A stretch of DNA of 59,647 nucleotides, taken from an uncultured Bacteroidota bacterium (lineage in GTDB: Bacteria; Bacteroidota; Bacteroidia; Chitinophagales; Chitinophagaceae). Where the stretch lies: contig CAISOH010000007.1 in NCBI GenBank assembly GCA_903887005.1, positions 1-59,647 of the forward strand, in the 5' to 3' direction. The translations under genes and the position numbers were made by a program. Positions 25,906 to 35,406 of the stretch are shown here, in pieces; the first letter of the stretch is position 1; each line of letters opens with the position of its first letter. The notes beneath the pieces are model-generated. The model was not told the DNA's origin, did no database searches, and worked only from the letters and a program-made list of their open reading frames with translations.

Positions 25906-27048
25906 ATGAGAACAGCACTTTACCATTATCGTAATTCAACATTACTGAAGCATCAGATCAGCGACATTTTTGAAGAGGAAAAGGCACAATTAGTACTTTG
26001 TTTCGGAGCGAAAAAACTATTGGAGAATCCTGACTTGTTCATTAATCTGAAAGGGAAATTCCCGGTAGCTGATATTGTTACCTGCTCAACAGCCGGTGAA
26101 ATTTTCAATACCGAGGTTTTTGATGATTCCGCTTCCATAGCGGTAATAGAATTTGCTAAGACCCAAATAAAAGCGGAAGCTGTAAATATCGCGGCATATG
26201 ACAGCAGCTATGCAGCCGGAACAAGTTTAATTGAAAAATTCAGCAAGGAAGGACTTACCTATTTATTGGTGTTGTCTGATGGCAGTAAAGTAAACGGCAG
26301 CGAACTGGTAAGGGGATTAAACGACGCATCTCATCAAACGCTGCTGGTCACGGGCGGGCTTGCAGGCGATGGCAGCAACTTCATTTCCACATTGGTGGGC
26401 CTGAACGCACAACCAAAGGAAGGAGTCATTGCTGGGGTAGGTTTTTATGGTGATCATTTACAAGTCCAGCATGGGTCGCAGGGCGGCTGGGAGATGTTCG
26501 GCCTTGAAAAAACAGTGACCCGGTCAACAAGCAATGTGCTGTATGAAATAGACCATAAAAACGCACTGGAACTGTACAAAAAATACCTGGGGCATGAAGC
26601 GGATTCACTGCCTGGTTCCGCTTTATTATTTCCGCTATCCGTGACGCTGCCCGATACCGGGGAGCAGGTAGTACGTACCATTTTATCTATCAATGAAGCG
26701 GAAGGCAGTATGACGTTTGCCGGAGATATACCCGAAGGTTCACAGGTACGGTTTATGAAAGCCAATTTTGATAAAATAACCAATGCCGCTTCCGGGGCTG
26801 CGATACAATCACTTCCTGAAAATAGTTTGCCGCCAAAATTAGCCATACTGATAAGTTGCATCGGCAGAAAACTTATATTGCATTCGAGAATTGATGAGGA
26901 AGTGGAAGCGGTTGACGAAATATTTAATCATAAGACTTTATTAACCGGCTTTTATTCATACGGAGAAATATCACCAAATGTACAAGGAGGAAATTGCCAG
27001 TTGCATAACCAGACCATGACCATAACTACATTTAATGAAACTGAATAA
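25906..27048 (+). CDS. FIST domain sensor protein
   Basis: The 381-residue product (380 when read from the ATG at 25906) carries an N-terminal FIST_N domain, seen as VCFGAKKLLENPDLF, TCSTAGEIFNTE, VTGGLAGDGSNF and GVIAGVGFYGDHL. A FIST_C domain follows: FPLSVTL, RFMKANFDKI, ISCIGRKLILHSRIDEE, FYSYGEISP. FIST domains are thought to sense small ligands such as amino acids. The gene overlaps the next by 14 bp (27035), and the neighbour is a PAS histidine kinase, so the two likely form one signalling pair. The frame also has a TTG at 25903, but the ATG is preferred. Confidence 0.88.
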   Translation: MRTALYHYRNSTLLKHQISDIFEEEKAQLVLCFGAKKLLENPDLFINLKGKFPVADIVTCSTAGEIFNTEVFDDSASIAVIEFAKTQIKAEAVNIAAYDSSYAAGTSLIEKFSKEGLTYLLVLSDGSKVNGSELVRGLNDASHQTLLVTGGLAGDGSNFISTLVGLNAQPKEGVIAGVGFYGDHLQVQHGSQGGWEMFGLEKTVTRSTSNVLYEIDHKNALELYKKYLGHEADSLPGSALLFPLSVTLPDTGEQVVRTILSINEAEGSMTFAGDIPEGSQVRFMKANFDKITNAASGAAIQSLPENSLPPKLAILISCIGRKLILHSRIDEEVEAVDEIFNHKTLLTGFYSYGEISPNVQGGNCQLHNQTMTITTFNETE

Positions 27049-27769
27049 ATTACTGGATAAGCAATTAAAAAAATTCCTTCCGGAAGAATACAGGAATAAA
27101 GAAGAGTTGCAGTTATTTTTAAATGCAGTGAGTGATTCATACAATGCGTATGAAAGGGATATAGAATTGTCTGAACATGCGTTCAGGATGAGTGAGGATG
27201 AATACAGGGAAATCAATAGCCGGTTAAATAAACAAATAGCACTAAAAAAAGCATCCATAAATAAGCTGAAGGAAGCTGTTACAGAAACCGGGGAGAATTC
27301 ACTAACGGAAAGTAATGATGAGGACGAACTGTTACATATAGCCGCATACCTGAAAAGACAAATCGGGGCGCTGCGGCTGACAGAAAAAAAACTTCATGAT
27401 CAGAAGGCGTTTTATGAGCACATACTCAATCATATACCTGCCGATATAGCGATTATTGATAAACATCACAGGTACCTGTTTGTCAATCCTCATGCTTTCA
27501 GAAACCCTGAAATAAGAGCATGGATCATTGGGAAAACCGAAGAGGAATATGGAATTTACAGAGGAAAACCGATGGGTTTTACAGTGGAAAGGCGTAAGCA
27601 TTTTGATGAGGCCGTTCTTACAAAAGCACAAGTAGAGTGGGAGGAGAAGATTGTAACTCCGAAAGGTAATACGGAATATCATCTCCGTGTGCTATATCCT
27701 GTTTTTGACGAGCATGATGAGCTGGATATTATGGTCATTTATGGTGTAAATATTACAGAAAGGAAATAG
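27035..27769 (+). CDS. Hybrid kinase N-terminal part: coiled-coil and PAS, ending at in-frame TAG
   Basis: The 244 residues start MKLNKLLDKQLKKFL. A charged coiled-coil (about 30-120) is followed by a PAS domain (about 120-240) with FYEHILNHIPADIAIIDKH and RYLFVNPHA, ending GVNITERK. The TAG at 27767-27769 is in the same frame as 27833-30085, and the sequence after it (IDEKVRLSEARYKSIFNN) reads on as the linker to the next PAS domain. Family members are single proteins across this point. Either this is a nonsense mutation, a read error, or the downstream part is made separately. Confidence 0.75.
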   Translation: MKLNKLLDKQLKKFLPEEYRNKEELQLFLNAVSDSYNAYERDIELSEHAFRMSEDEYREINSRLNKQIALKKASINKLKEAVTETGENSLTESNDEDELLHIAAYLKRQIGALRLTEKKLHDQKAFYEHILNHIPADIAIIDKHHRYLFVNPHAFRNPEIRAWIIGKTEEEYGIYRGKPMGFTVERRKHFDEAVLTKAQVEWEEKIVTPKGNTEYHLRVLYPVFDEHDELDIMVIYGVNITERK

Positions 27770-27832
27770 ATTGATGAAAAGGTAAGATTAAGTGAGGCGC
27801 GTTACAAAAGTATATTCAATAACAGCCAGGCA

Positions 27833-30085
27833 TTGATTTGTACCCATGATATGAGCGGTACAGTTCTTGAAGTAAATAATGCTGCTATAACCACTCTAGG
27901 GTTCGGTGCGGATGAAATGATAGGTGCCAAAATATATAAATTGCTCCCACCCGACAAACAGCCTGAATTTGAAAGCGGTTATTTAAAGGAGATCAAAAAT
28001 TATGGGAAGGCGTCGGGTATTATGATTGCGCTTAATAAAGCAGGTAAGAAAATATATCTGTTATACCAGAATTATCTTGTGTTTGATGAAACAGATGAGC
28101 CATATGTAATTGGTTTTTCGCAAGATATAACAGCAAGAATTGAGGCAGAACGTGCGTTAAAAATCAGTGAAGAGAAATACCGGAGCATCATAGCTAATAT
28201 GAACCTTGGGTTGCTGGAGGTGGACAAGGACGAGCAAATAGTTTATGCAAATAACAGCTTTTGCGAAATGAGCGGTTATGAGCCCGAAGAACTGAAAGGC
28301 AAAAAGGCGACGTCTGTCTTTTTCATAGATGAAAATTACAAAGAAGGGGAAGATGTAATAAACAGAAGGCGGGAAGGCAGGAGCGATGCATATGAGATGA
28401 TGGTAAAAAATAAAAACGGTGAATCGAAATGGTGGCTGATAAGCGGGGCCCCTTCTTATGATAACAACGGCAAATTAATAGGATCAATCGGGATACACCT
28501 TGATATTACTGTTCAAAAAAATCTTGAGTATGACCTGAGAAGGGCTAAATCTGAAGCAGAGCGTTCTGCTCATGCAAAGGAACTTTTCCTTGCCAATATG
28601 AGCCATGAGATCCGCACGCCGATGAATGCAATATTGGGTATCGGGCGATTACTTAGTATGACAAACCTGGAGACCCAGCAAAAGTTTTATCTTACTACCA
28701 TTCAAAGTGCAGCCAATAACCTTTTGGTATTAATCAATGACCTGCTGGACTTTTCAAAAATTGAAGCCGGCAAAATTTCTCTTGAGTTCATAGGCTTTGA
28801 GCTGAATTCAATTATCCAGAATGCAATACAGGTACTTAAATACAAAGCAGAAGAAAAGGGTTTGGCCATAAGCTATTCTTATTCACCAGGTATAGTTCCC
28901 GTTCTCATCGGAGACCCTTATCGTATAAACCAGGTGCTGATAAACTTATTGAGCAATTCAATAAAATTTACAGAAAAAGGAGAGGTGAGAATTGAATGTA
29001 TGCTTCTGGCAGAAGACAGCAGTTCGCAGGAGATCCGGTTTAAGGTAATTGATACAGGTATCGGAATCAGTAAAGATTTCGTTGGACATTTATTCGATAA
29101 GTTTACGCAGGAGGATGAAAGTGTAACCCGGAAATTCGGAGGCACCGGATTGGGAATGAGTATCTGCAAACAACTGATAGACCTGATGGGCGGCGATATA
29201 AAAGTGAAAAGCAGGAAAAATGAAGGTACCGTCATAACGTTTGTTTTAAAATTCTCCAAAGGTTCGATTGAGCAACTGCCGGTCAACAAGCAGATCAACA
29301 TTGATACACAAATTCTGAAGGGCAAGCGCATTTTATTAGTAGAAGATAATGAGACCAACCGTTTACTTGCCAATACGATATTATCCCAGTTCGGGGCAGA
29401 GGTAGTGGAAGCTGAAAACGGCAGTGAGGCCATCAAAAAGTTTCAAAAGAGTACGTTTAATCTTATCTTGATGGATGTAATGATGCCTGTGAAAGATGGC
29501 CTTGAAACTACCCGTTATATCCGCAGCCATATTGACAGCAGCATTCCGATAATTGCTTTAACCGCCAATGCAATGAAAAAGGAAGAAGAGCGGTGCATAA
29601 AGGCAGGAATGAACGACTTTATTTCAAAACCATTTGATGAAAACAGAATGGTGCAACTTGTGGCGCAATGGCTGGGCAAGGAAGTTAAAATTTCTTCCTA
29701 TTCAACTGCAGATTTGATTGACAAACCGATTGACAGCGCCCAACTATTCAGCCTGAATAAGATAAAATCAATAGGGCGGGGAGATACTGCTTTTGTAAAT
29801 AGAATGGTGAAGTTGTTCATAGAAACGATTCCCGAGGCGGTTGATCAAATGGAAGATGCTTATTATAAGGGTGATTTGAAAACCAGCGCTGCCCTTGCCC
29901 ACAGGATAAGACCTTCCATTGATAATATGTGCATCACAGTACTGATAAACGACATCAGGGCAATTGAAAATATAAAAACCACATCCAAAGAAGAAGTACC
30001 GGCAAAACTAAAGCTTATTAAATCTGTATTGGATGAAGTTATTCAACAGCTAAAAATTATTTTGCCGGAATACGATAAGGTGTGA
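27833..30085 (+). CDS. Hybrid histidine kinase: PAS-PAS-HisKA-HATPase-REC-Hpt
   Basis: The 750 residues hold, in order: PAS (TCTHD region GTVLEVNNAAITTLGFG), PAS (MNLGLLEVDKDEQIVYANNS), HisKA with the phospho-acceptor in FLANMSHEIRTPMNAI, HATPase (N-box NQVLINLLSNSIKFT, G-box DTGIGIS and FGGTGLGMSI), a receiver domain (LVEDNETNR, phospho-acceptor Asp in LILMDVMMPVKDG, LTANAM, FISKPF) and a C-terminal Hpt domain with AHRIRPSIDNM. It is a complete phosphorelay protein apart from the TAG upstream. No start with a ribosome site is clear; the frame is continuous with 27035-27769. No response regulator is adjacent, so the target is unknown. Confidence 0.85.
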   Translation: MICTHDMSGTVLEVNNAAITTLGFGADEMIGAKIYKLLPPDKQPEFESGYLKEIKNYGKASGIMIALNKAGKKIYLLYQNYLVFDETDEPYVIGFSQDITARIEAERALKISEEKYRSIIANMNLGLLEVDKDEQIVYANNSFCEMSGYEPEELKGKKATSVFFIDENYKEGEDVINRRREGRSDAYEMMVKNKNGESKWWLISGAPSYDNNGKLIGSIGIHLDITVQKNLEYDLRRAKSEAERSAHAKELFLANMSHEIRTPMNAILGIGRLLSMTNLETQQKFYLTTIQSAANNLLVLINDLLDFSKIEAGKISLEFIGFELNSIIQNAIQVLKYKAEEKGLAISYSYSPGIVPVLIGDPYRINQVLINLLSNSIKFTEKGEVRIECMLLAEDSSSQEIRFKVIDTGIGISKDFVGHLFDKFTQEDESVTRKFGGTGLGMSICKQLIDLMGGDIKVKSRKNEGTVITFVLKFSKGSIEQLPVNKQINIDTQILKGKRILLVEDNETNRLLANTILSQFGAEVVEAENGSEAIKKFQKSTFNLILMDVMMPVKDGLETTRYIRSHIDSSIPIIALTANAMKKEEERCIKAGMNDFISKPFDENRMVQLVAQWLGKEVKISSYSTADLIDKPIDSAQLFSLNKIKSIGRGDTAFVNRMVKLFIETIPEAVDQMEDAYYKGDLKTSAALAHRIRPSIDNMCITVLINDIRAIENIKTTSKEEVPAKLKLIKSVLDEVIQQLKIILPEYDKV

Positions 30086-30451
30086 TTTCAGCGAAAGACT
30101 GGAATTTGGATTAGGTTGGATGCGGTGATTTTTTTCATTCAGTAAAACATTAGCGAATACATTTTTAGTTCATTTCTTTTTTCAGCTTTGTCCGGCATTA
30201 TCTAGTTTTTTCTTTGTTTCTCCAATGGGAGGACGAAGCGAGACACTGAGACCAGTGAGCGATATATTATAACCATTCTGACGGGTATTCATTTCTATTG
30301 ATCTGCATTTTGTGGAGCGTCTTTATTTTTACACGTCATCTATTTCCACTACTTTATCTTTCGCAGGGTATTTCATTTCAGCTTGGTATATGGACGGATT
30401 AAATTATTAACTTCACATTTCAGGAAACAAATAACTAACTGGTATCATCTT
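30086..30451. other. 366-bp spacer upstream of sbcD
   Basis: No gene is seen on the plus strand. The minus strand at 30330-30404 carries a short reading that resembles the C-terminus of the helicase-nuclease gene (see that entry). No TAnnTTTG promoter for sbcD was recognised. Confidence 0.4.
30330..30404 (-). pseudogene. Possible remnant of a helicase-nuclease C-terminus
   Basis: Between two stops the minus strand reads 24 residues ending YPAKDKVVEIDDV. The helicase-nuclease product encoded at 35407-38553 ends RPGKDDVVEIEV. The nucleotides also align over about 35 bases with gaps. The remnant lies on the other side of sbcDC, in the same orientation as the helicase. It is too short to be certain. 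Confidence 0.3.
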
Positions 30452-31690
30452 ATGAAAGTATTGCATACTGCCGATTGGCATTTAGGGAAACGTTTCGACC
30501 AGATGGAACTTTCTAAAGAACACCAGTATTTCTTAGATTGGCTAATTGAAACTATTAACAATCGCCATATTGACCTGTTGTTAATAGCTGGGGATATTTT
30601 TGATAGCGGTAATCCCTCAAATACAGCGTTGAAACAATATTATGATTTCCTTTGGAAGGTTAAAACTACGTGTTGCAAATCGGTAGTGATTATCGGAGGC
30701 AACCATGATTCGGTTTCTACACTTAACGCTCCTAAAGATTTGCTGAAACATTTGCAGGTTTACGTGGTGGGAGGAGCGCCGGATGATTTCAAGGAAGAAA
30801 TAATACCCATAAAAAACCAGGTAGGAGCTACCGAAATAATAGTATGCGCCATACCATTTCTGCGTGATAAAGACATACGGCTTTCAGTTTCGGGGGAAAC
30901 ATCCGCTGAACGTGAGACTAGGATTAAGGAAGGGATAGCCAGCCATTACCGGCAACTGGTTTCCCACATCCTCAATTTTAAACAGCAAAATATACCCGTT
31001 ATCGCTACCGGGCATTTGTATGCGGCAGGGGCAATAACCACCGACAGTGAAAAAGACATACATGTGGGGAACCTGGGGCAGATAGGGAGTGAAGAATTTC
31101 CGGACGAATATGATTATATCGCTTTAGGCCATTTGCATCGCCCACAATTGGTAAATAAAAAAGAACATATCCGGTATTCCGGCTCACCCGTTGCTTTAAG
31201 CTTTTCTGAAACAGACCATGCAAAAATAGTATTGCTTTTGGATTTCAATGACGGCATTTTATCGGCAGTTGAAGAAATAGAAGTGCCTTGCACACGAAAA
31301 TTATACAGGATAAAAGGGGATGAAGCTGCGGTTAAAAAAGCAATAGCTGCATTGCCTGATGATAGCTACGAATTGCCAGCATGGGTGGATATAGAAGTAG
31401 AGACAGACAATTACTTACCAGTGATTGAAGAACAACTCAACCAATTGTTAATTGATAAACACAATATAGAGTACTTGTTTATCAGGCAAAAGCGAATCAA
31501 TAAGATTAAAAATCTGAACGAACAGATGGTGGAAGCATTATCGCTTAATCAGCTGAATCCAAAAACTGTTTTTCAGAAACGGTGCGAATCCATGTTCCCT
31601 AGTGGGGATTTTACAGAATTGATGTTAACTTTTGATGAAGCAATAGAAAAAATGGGTCAGCAGGATACTGCCGGAGAAACGGCACTTTAA
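30452..31690 (+). CDS. sbcD: Exonuclease SbcCD subunit D (Mre11-type nuclease)
   Basis: The 412-residue protein has the calcineurin-like phosphoesterase motifs in order: LHTADWHLGKRF, LIAGDIFDSG, IIGGNHDS, VIATGHLY and IALGHLHRPQ. With SbcC it forms an ATP-dependent nuclease that opens hairpins and processes protein-blocked DNA ends. The frame is open from 30383; the ATG at 30452 is chosen because the family start MKVLHTADWHLG follows it. The sbcC start is 27 bp downstream. Confidence 0.95.
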   Translation: MKVLHTADWHLGKRFDQMELSKEHQYFLDWLIETINNRHIDLLLIAGDIFDSGNPSNTALKQYYDFLWKVKTTCCKSVVIIGGNHDSVSTLNAPKDLLKHLQVYVVGGAPDDFKEEIIPIKNQVGATEIIVCAIPFLRDKDIRLSVSGETSAERETRIKEGIASHYRQLVSHILNFKQQNIPVIATGHLYAAGAITTDSEKDIHVGNLGQIGSEEFPDEYDYIALGHLHRPQLVNKKEHIRYSGSPVALSFSETDHAKIVLLLDFNDGILSAVEEIEVPCTRKLYRIKGDEAAVKKAIAALPDDSYELPAWVDIEVETDNYLPVIEEQLNQLLIDKHNIEYLFIRQKRINKIKNLNEQMVEALSLNQLNPKTVFQKRCESMFPSGDFTELMLTFDEAIEKMGQQDTAGETAL

Positions 31691-31717
31691 TCATTTACAC
31701 TAACCACAAAAAAATCA

Positions 31718-34700
31718 ATGAAAATACTTAGTATAAAATTTCTGAACCTTAATTCATTAAAAGGCGCACATGAAATAAGGTTTGATGAAAGCCCTATAGC
31801 GGATAGCTGCCTGTTTGCTATAACCGGGCCTACAGGAGCAGGCAAAACCACTATTCTTGACGCTATATGTGTGGCGCTATACGGGCAGGTACACCGGCAT
31901 GGAAAAAATGCAGAAGAGATGATGACGCGCCATACGGGCGAGGCGTATTCGGAAGCGGAATTTGAGGTAAAGGGAGCAATATACCGGGCTAAATGGAGCA
32001 TTGCCCGGAGCAGGGGTAAACATGATGGTAATCTGCAAACAGCCAAAAGGGAACTTGCGGAAAAAACAAGTATCGGGGAATGGAAAATAATAAGTGGGCA
32101 AAGGCTGGCGGAAGTGCAAAACAAAATAACAGAATTGTGCGGGCTTGATTACGAACAGTTCCTGCGGTCGGTAATATTGTCGCAGGGCGATTTTACAAGG
32201 TTTTTGAAAGCGAGCGAGAATGAGCGTGGCGAGCTGTTGGAAAAAATAACGGACACCGGGGTTTATTCCAAAATATCCGCCTTTGTTTTCCAAGAAGCAA
32301 AAAGCAAAAACGTGGAGCTTAGTAATCTTAGAGAGAAACTTGAAAATGTGGATTTGCTTACCGAAGAACAACTGGACGGTTTTATAAAAGAAATTGCGAC
32401 TTTGCAGGAAACCGAGGCTGCGCATAAAAAAAGCCGAGAATCATTTACCATGCAGCTCGCATGGTTAAAGAATCTTGAAAAATCAAGAAACAGGATTGCG
32501 CAATTATCTGCTATTTTAAATGATTTGCAAAACAAATACAATCAAAGTTTGCCAGAGTTTGAAAAGCTGCAAATACATAAAAAAGCAAATTTTTGTAAAC
32601 CGGCGCTGAACCTGGTAAATAATGCGAATGAACGGGTTAAAAACATATCTGGACAACTGGAAATTTTAGAGCAGGAAATTCCTTTTGTAACAGAACAATT
32701 GAAAGAGGCTGAAACGCAAAAAGCGGAGACCGGTGAACAATTTACTATAGCCCAACAAACGTATGAAAATGCAGTACCCGTAATTGAAGAAGTAATAAAA
32801 CAGGATGAAGGAATTAAGAATGAACAACAACAATACGAGAGACTAAAAAATGAAAATAAAGCAGCGCAAAAAGAACTAGAAGAAACTACTACTAAAGCAG
32901 CGCAAAAAGGCAGAGAAGTAAAACTGTTGAAAGAAGAAATAGCCTTGTTAAGCGACTGGATAAAGGAGAACGCATCCGGGGCGGGATTGCCGGAAGATAT
33001 TATAAGGCTGCAATCAGCTTTAGTGGCATTGGAACAGATTGGACTAAAAACTAAAACTGTAAAGGGAGATATAAAAAAAGACGAAGACATAAAGAGCAAA
33101 ACAATAAACGATCTTACATCATTAAAGGATAAAATAGAAGCAATTAATAAAGAGCTTGGATTACTTACCAACAAGCAAGAGCTGTTTTTTAAAGAAAAAG
33201 AAGATATTCTTGTCGGACATACCATAGAGATGATTGAAGAAAGCATGGCAACATTGCCGTTGCTTATAAGAAGCTGTGAAGAACAGGTAAAACTTGCACA
33301 TCTATTTACAGAACTTAATAACGAAATAAATAAACTTGCTTTAAGAAAGGATGAAGGTTACGAAGAAATTGAAAAAGAAACGGTTTTGCTGCGATTGCTG
33401 AAAAAGGATTCAGACAATGAAAAAAATATTTTGCTGCACCTGGAGCAGATTGTATATCTGGAAAGAATGGTGAAAAAATATGAAGATGACCGGGCAAAGA
33501 TACAAGATGGAGCAGAATGTCCGCTTTGCGGAAGTACCAACCACCCATACATAGAAGAAAATCGAAACAACAACTATAGCGAAGAAGAACAAAAGCTGGA
33601 CAAACAGAAAAATAAGATACAGGAGTTGGTAACGGATATACAGCAAAAAGAGTTAAAAATAAATACGCGTGAACATGAGATTAAATCAATAGAAGGAACC
33701 CTGGTGCAAAGCACAACTGCCTTACAAAAAACGGTCAGCAGCTTTCAGCAATACAATAATCAACTACCGCATCAATTCAACATAGAAGATATTGACGCTA
33801 TTAATGCATTTATAGCCGGTAAAAAAAAGGAAAATGAAACATTGAAGGAAACCTCAAAAAAATGGAAGGCGTTAGAAAAACAAATCAGTGATACAAGAGA
33901 TAAAAAAGAAGAGCATGAAAAGTCAGTGATAAAACTGGATGGACAGATTCAGGTAGCGGAAGGAAACATAAATAGCTTGCAGTATGCGATACAAAACAGC
34001 ACCAAGATATTAAACGAATTGACCGAGCAAAAAGTCGTCCTCGTTGATAATGCCATAAGCACTATTGCGCAATATGGTATAAGGTTCGATTTTGAAAACA
34101 GGAAAAACATGGAAAGCGAATTGCAGAGCAAGCGCAAACGCTACCAAGACAATTCGCAAAAACTACAGCAATGCCAGGTAAACCTCGGGCCTGCGGAAAC
34201 AGACTGGGAAAATACTATTCATAGTATGAATGAAAAAACCAGACAGTTAGAAGAAGGTAAAAAAGTCTTGCTCGAAAAAGAAGCAGCGCTCAACGTATTA
34301 ATAATGGAGCGAAACACCCTGTTTGGAGATAAAAATCCAAAATCAGAACGTGAACGGTTGAGCAATGAAATGGAAATAACCAGAACAGAAGCGGATAAAG
34401 CCGCAACACATTTTAGCAATATATCGCATGAGCTTGCGCTCAAAAAGGACAGACACAGCCAGTTTTTGAAAGACAGAACAAATGAAGAACAAAATGCAGC
34501 GCAATATGTCTTAGAATTAGCGGAAAAAATAAAGGAACAGGGTTTTGAGCATATTGATTCAGTGATAGCAGCATTTATAGATGAACATGAAGCCCAACAG
34601 ATAGCAGCCCAGGAAAATGAACTGAAACAAAACATACATACAGGCAGCGAAGCATTGCAAAGCGCCTCGCGCGAACTGGAAAGTGAACAAATGAAAAACT

Positions 34701-35395
34701 TAACTGTAGAGATGGAAGAAAATATTGAAGCGCAAATATCGGAAGCAGAAAACCTAATATCAGGAATAAATCAGCAGGTAGGCAGCATAAGTGCAAGAAT
34801 TCAGGCTGACAAGGCGCAAAAAGTCCGGTTTGCAGATATAATGGCTCAGGTGGAGCTAAAGAAAACAGAAACTGAGCGATGGGACAATTTGTCAAGGCTG
34901 ATAGGTTCTGCAGATGGGACTAAATTCAGGAAATTTGCACAGGGGCTTACATTAGAACGGCTAACGGAACTCGCCAACCGCCACCTTGAGAAACTTAACG
35001 ACCGCTACACTATTTTTAAACCGGCAGAAAAAGACATGGAATTGCAAATAATGGATGCTTACCAAGCCGATGTGGCGCGCCCGGTAAATACGCTTTCGGG
35101 TGGGGAGAGTTTTTTGGTGAGCCTGGCATTAGCATTGGGACTTTCTGATATGGCAGGACGCAAAGCGCAGATAAATTCCCTTTTTATAGACGAAGGCTTT
35201 GGCACCCTTGATGCGGATAACCTTGATATGGTTATTAATGCACTTGAAAACTTACAAGCCAATGGAAAAACAATAGGCATAATATCACACGTGCAGGCGT
35301 TAAAGGAGCGGATAAGCACTCAAATACAGGTAACCAAACTTTCGGGTGGACATAGCAGAATAAAGGTAGTTTCGGGAGGTGTAGGGGTAATATAG
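31718..35395 (+). CDS. sbcC: Exonuclease SbcCD subunit C (Rad50-type ATPase)
   Basis: The 1225-residue protein has the SMC-like layout. Walker A GPTGAGKTTILDAI is near residue 40, the Q-loop region reads LRSVILSQGDFTRFL, and two long coiled-coil arms surround a zinc hook (CPLCGS, Cys601 and Cys604). The C-terminal lobe carries the ABC signature LSGGESFLVSLALALGLSD and Walker B SLFIDEGFGTLD. It is co-transcribed with sbcD. The helicase-nuclease gene converges on it with 11 bp between stops. The length fits the family and the frame is intact throughout. Confidence 0.96.
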   Translation: MKILSIKFLNLNSLKGAHEIRFDESPIADSCLFAITGPTGAGKTTILDAICVALYGQVHRHGKNAEEMMTRHTGEAYSEAEFEVKGAIYRAKWSIARSRGKHDGNLQTAKRELAEKTSIGEWKIISGQRLAEVQNKITELCGLDYEQFLRSVILSQGDFTRFLKASENERGELLEKITDTGVYSKISAFVFQEAKSKNVELSNLREKLENVDLLTEEQLDGFIKEIATLQETEAAHKKSRESFTMQLAWLKNLEKSRNRIAQLSAILNDLQNKYNQSLPEFEKLQIHKKANFCKPALNLVNNANERVKNISGQLEILEQEIPFVTEQLKEAETQKAETGEQFTIAQQTYENAVPVIEEVIKQDEGIKNEQQQYERLKNENKAAQKELEETTTKAAQKGREVKLLKEEIALLSDWIKENASGAGLPEDIIRLQSALVALEQIGLKTKTVKGDIKKDEDIKSKTINDLTSLKDKIEAINKELGLLTNKQELFFKEKEDILVGHTIEMIEESMATLPLLIRSCEEQVKLAHLFTELNNEINKLALRKDEGYEEIEKETVLLRLLKKDSDNEKNILLHLEQIVYLERMVKKYEDDRAKIQDGAECPLCGSTNHPYIEENRNNNYSEEEQKLDKQKNKIQELVTDIQQKELKINTREHEIKSIEGTLVQSTTALQKTVSSFQQYNNQLPHQFNIEDIDAINAFIAGKKKENETLKETSKKWKALEKQISDTRDKKEEHEKSVIKLDGQIQVAEGNINSLQYAIQNSTKILNELTEQKVVLVDNAISTIAQYGIRFDFENRKNMESELQSKRKRYQDNSQKLQQCQVNLGPAETDWENTIHSMNEKTRQLEEGKKVLLEKEAALNVLIMERNTLFGDKNPKSERERLSNEMEITRTEADKAATHFSNISHELALKKDRHSQFLKDRTNEEQNAAQYVLELAEKIKEQGFEHIDSVIAAFIDEHEAQQIAAQENELKQNIHTGSEALQSASRELESEQMKNLTVEMEENIEAQISEAENLISGINQQVGSISARIQADKAQKVRFADIMAQVELKKTETERWDNLSRLIGSADGTKFRKFAQGLTLERLTELANRHLEKLNDRYTIFKPAEKDMELQIMDAYQADVARPVNTLSGGESFLVSLALALGLSDMAGRKAQINSLFIDEGFGTLDADNLDMVINALENLQANGKTIGIISHVQALKERISTQIQVTKLSGGHSRIKVVSGGVGVI

Positions 35396-35406
35396 GTGGC
35401 GTACAT

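Noticed and set aside
32542-33246. Serine-rich minus-strand frame opposite sbcC
   Set aside because: It arises from the coiled-coil codon bias of sbcC (lysine and glutamate codons read in reverse).
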